Positions 62,722 through 64,000 of a stretch of 64,000 nucleotides of DNA are shown in pieces (the stretch's first letter is position 1; each line of letters opens with the position of its first letter). The stretch comes from Paenibacillus dendritiformis. Lineage in GTDB: Bacteria > Bacillota > Bacilli > Paenibacillales > Paenibacillaceae. The notes under the pieces are model-generated. The model was not told where the DNA came from. It did no database searches and worked only from the letters and a program-made list of their open reading frames with translations. The position numbers and the translations under genes were made by a program. The stretch covers positions 6,482,501 to 6,546,500 of the forward strand of contig NZ_AP025344.1 of NCBI RefSeq assembly GCF_021654795.1, in the 5' to 3' direction.

Positions 62722-64000
62722 CCTGGAGACAATCAAACGATATGCCCTTATCGAGCTCGCTAATCGCGAGTTTTTTTACTTTTGCCAGGCGATGGCACCG
62801 GACTTTTACCGGGATGATCGGGCATTTCTAGGCGAGCTGTGCGGTGAAATGCAGGATTTTTACGGTTCCGACGATGATATCCTAATCATTAACCTCCCGC
62901 CTCGACATGGTAAGTCCAGGACGGCCTCCATGTTCGCCCAATGGGTATACGGGAAGAATCAGCAGGAGAAGGTCATGACCGGATCGTATAACGAGACATT
63001 GTCCACGACATTTAGTAAAGCCGTTCGGGATGGCATCAGCACCGAGAAGGCAGATAAGGACAAAATCGTATACAGTGACATCTTCCCGGGCGTCCGCATT
63101 AAGCGAGGAGACGGGGCAATGAACCTGTGGAGCCTGGAAGGTGGATATAACAATTACCTGGCGACGTCTCCGACTGGTACGGCGACCGGCTTCGGGGCCA
63201 CTATCTTGATGATTGATGACTTGATAAAAAATGCTGAGGAAGCAAATAACGAGGCCACGCTTGAGAAGCATTGGGATTGGTTTACGAATACGATGCTGTC
63301 CCGTCTTGAAGAGGGCGGCAAGATCATCATTATCATGACCCGGTGGGCAACCGGCGACCTGGCCGGCCGTGCGCTTGAGCACTTTGCAGCCGAGAAAAAG
63401 AAGATCCGGCTGCTGACCATGAAGGCGCTGCAGGATGACGGCACGATGCTGTGCCCTGATATCTTGTCGCGAAAGTCCTATGACATGAAGGTTCGGGCCA
63501 TGGGCGAAGATATCGCCAGCGCGAACTATCAGCAGATCCCGATCGACATCAAAGGCAAGCTATACAGCAGCTTCAAGACATACACGGAGCTGCCGAAGGA
63601 CGCCAGCGGCAATCCTTTGTTCAGCGGCATTTACGCTTATTGTGACTCCGCCGACCAAGGGGCCGATTACCTATGCAACATCATCTGGGGCGTGTACAAC
63701 AAAGAGGCATACGTCCTGGATGTCATCTATACAAAAGAGCCGATGGAGATTACAGAGCCGGCAGTCGCGAAGGCTCTTTTTGAGCTGCAAGTCAACAAGG
63801 CTCGCATCGAGAGCAACAACGGCGGCCGGGCCTTTGCGCGCAATGTGAAGCGGCTCCTGGAGGAAGAACACCGGAGCAACCGAACGGACGTGAGCTGGTT
63901 TCATCAGAGCAAGAACAAGATCGCCAGGATAGTCAGCAACGCTACCTGGGTCATGAATCATATCTATTATCCCGTCAACTGGCGGGACCGCTGGCCGGAG
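62714..64000 (+). CDS. terL: Phage terminase large subunit (cut by window end)
   Basis: ATPase-nuclease of DNA packaging; 429 residues visible, no stop before the end. Walker A in LPPRHGKSRTAS (G66-K67-S68), Walker B GATILMIDDLIKNA, coupling motif IIIIMTRWATGDLAG, and the start of the RNase-H-like nuclease (GIYAYCDSADQGADYLCNII, RIESNNGGRAFARNVK). ATG 62714 lies inside the terS end. Belongs to the terminase_6-type families. Confidence 0.92.
   Translation, partial: MVDLETIKRYALIELANREFFYFCQAMAPDFYRDDRAFLGELCGEMQDFYGSDDDILIINLPPRHGKSRTASMFAQWVYGKNQQEKVMTGSYNETLSTTFSKAVRDGISTEKADKDKIVYSDIFPGVRIKRGDGAMNLWSLEGGYNNYLATSPTGTATGFGATILMIDDLIKNAEEANNEATLEKHWDWFTNTMLSRLEEGGKIIIIMTRWATGDLAGRALEHFAAEKKKIRLLTMKALQDDGTMLCPDILSRKSYDMKVRAMGEDIASANYQQIPIDIKGKLYSSFKTYTELPKDASGNPLFSGIYAYCDSADQGADYLCNIIWGVYNKEAYVLDVIYTKEPMEITEPAVAKALFELQVNKARIESNNGGRAFARNVKRLLEEEHRSNRTDVSWFHQSKNKIARIVSNATWVMNHIYYPVNWRDRWPE

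Overview
The window looks like chromosomal DNA of a Paenibacillus or a close relative (Paenibacillaceae, Bacillota). The grounds are B. subtilis-like gene orders on a GC-rich background (hprK-lgt-ppaX-yvoF and trxB-glcK-rapZ-yvcK-whiA-HPr), a hisZ-led histidine operon with fused hisIE, and a large AraC-type regulator with an extracellular sensor. The species call is inference; no database was searched.

Layout. 1-2655 is the 3' part of a 23S rRNA gene. Eight tRNA genes follow (Ser, Met, Val, Thr, Asp, Phe, Tyr, Lys) behind their own promoter, and no 5S gene lies between. 3775-6104 holds a PucR/CdaR-type regulator and an MsmX/UgpC-type sugar ABC ATPase. About 1 kb of gene-free DNA with two tandem-repeat arrays follows. 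7201-12776 (minus strand) is a nickel uptake operon, nikB-nikC-nikDE(fused)-nikA(frameshifted), then nikR, with a good candidate NikR operator over the operon promoter. 13075-16328 is hprK-lgt-ppaX-yvoF. A polysaccharide deacetylase and an acyltransferase follow. 19333-27528 is the histidine operon (hisZ G D B H A F IE), interrupted by two gene-free, repeat-rich spacers. 27801-36994 holds a TPR protein, trxB, a ROK glucokinase, rapZ, yvcK, whiA, an HPr, a small secreted protein and a SIMPL-domain protein. 37383-41125 is a potABCD polyamine uptake operon. 41362-43635 is a membrane-anchored AraC-type regulator.

From about 43.65 kb to the end lies the left part of an apparently intact prophage. 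It has an integrase and lysogeny control (ImmA/IrrE-like peptidase, CI-like and Cro-like repressors around repeated 17-bp operators). An early region of small genes follows, including an AbrB-like protein. The replication module comprises a DUF2800 nuclease, a DUF2815 protein, a family A DNA polymerase, a VapE-type primase-helicase, a VRR-NUC nuclease and an SNF2-like helicase. Next come a late-regulator-like HTH protein, two tRNA-type RNA genes, a HicAB toxin-antitoxin pair and terminase small and large subunits. The large subunit runs off the end of the window.

The observations that most deserve a second look are: a cluster of nine TTGACACTTT-type repeats right after the phage primase-helicase gene (possible replication origin); a phage tRNA-like RNA with an 18-nt anticodon loop next to a long hairpin; an HPr with His15 sitting in the locus where B. 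subtilis has Crh; the missing 5S gene; and a degenerate ~50-bp periodic repeat family shared by three gene-free spacers.
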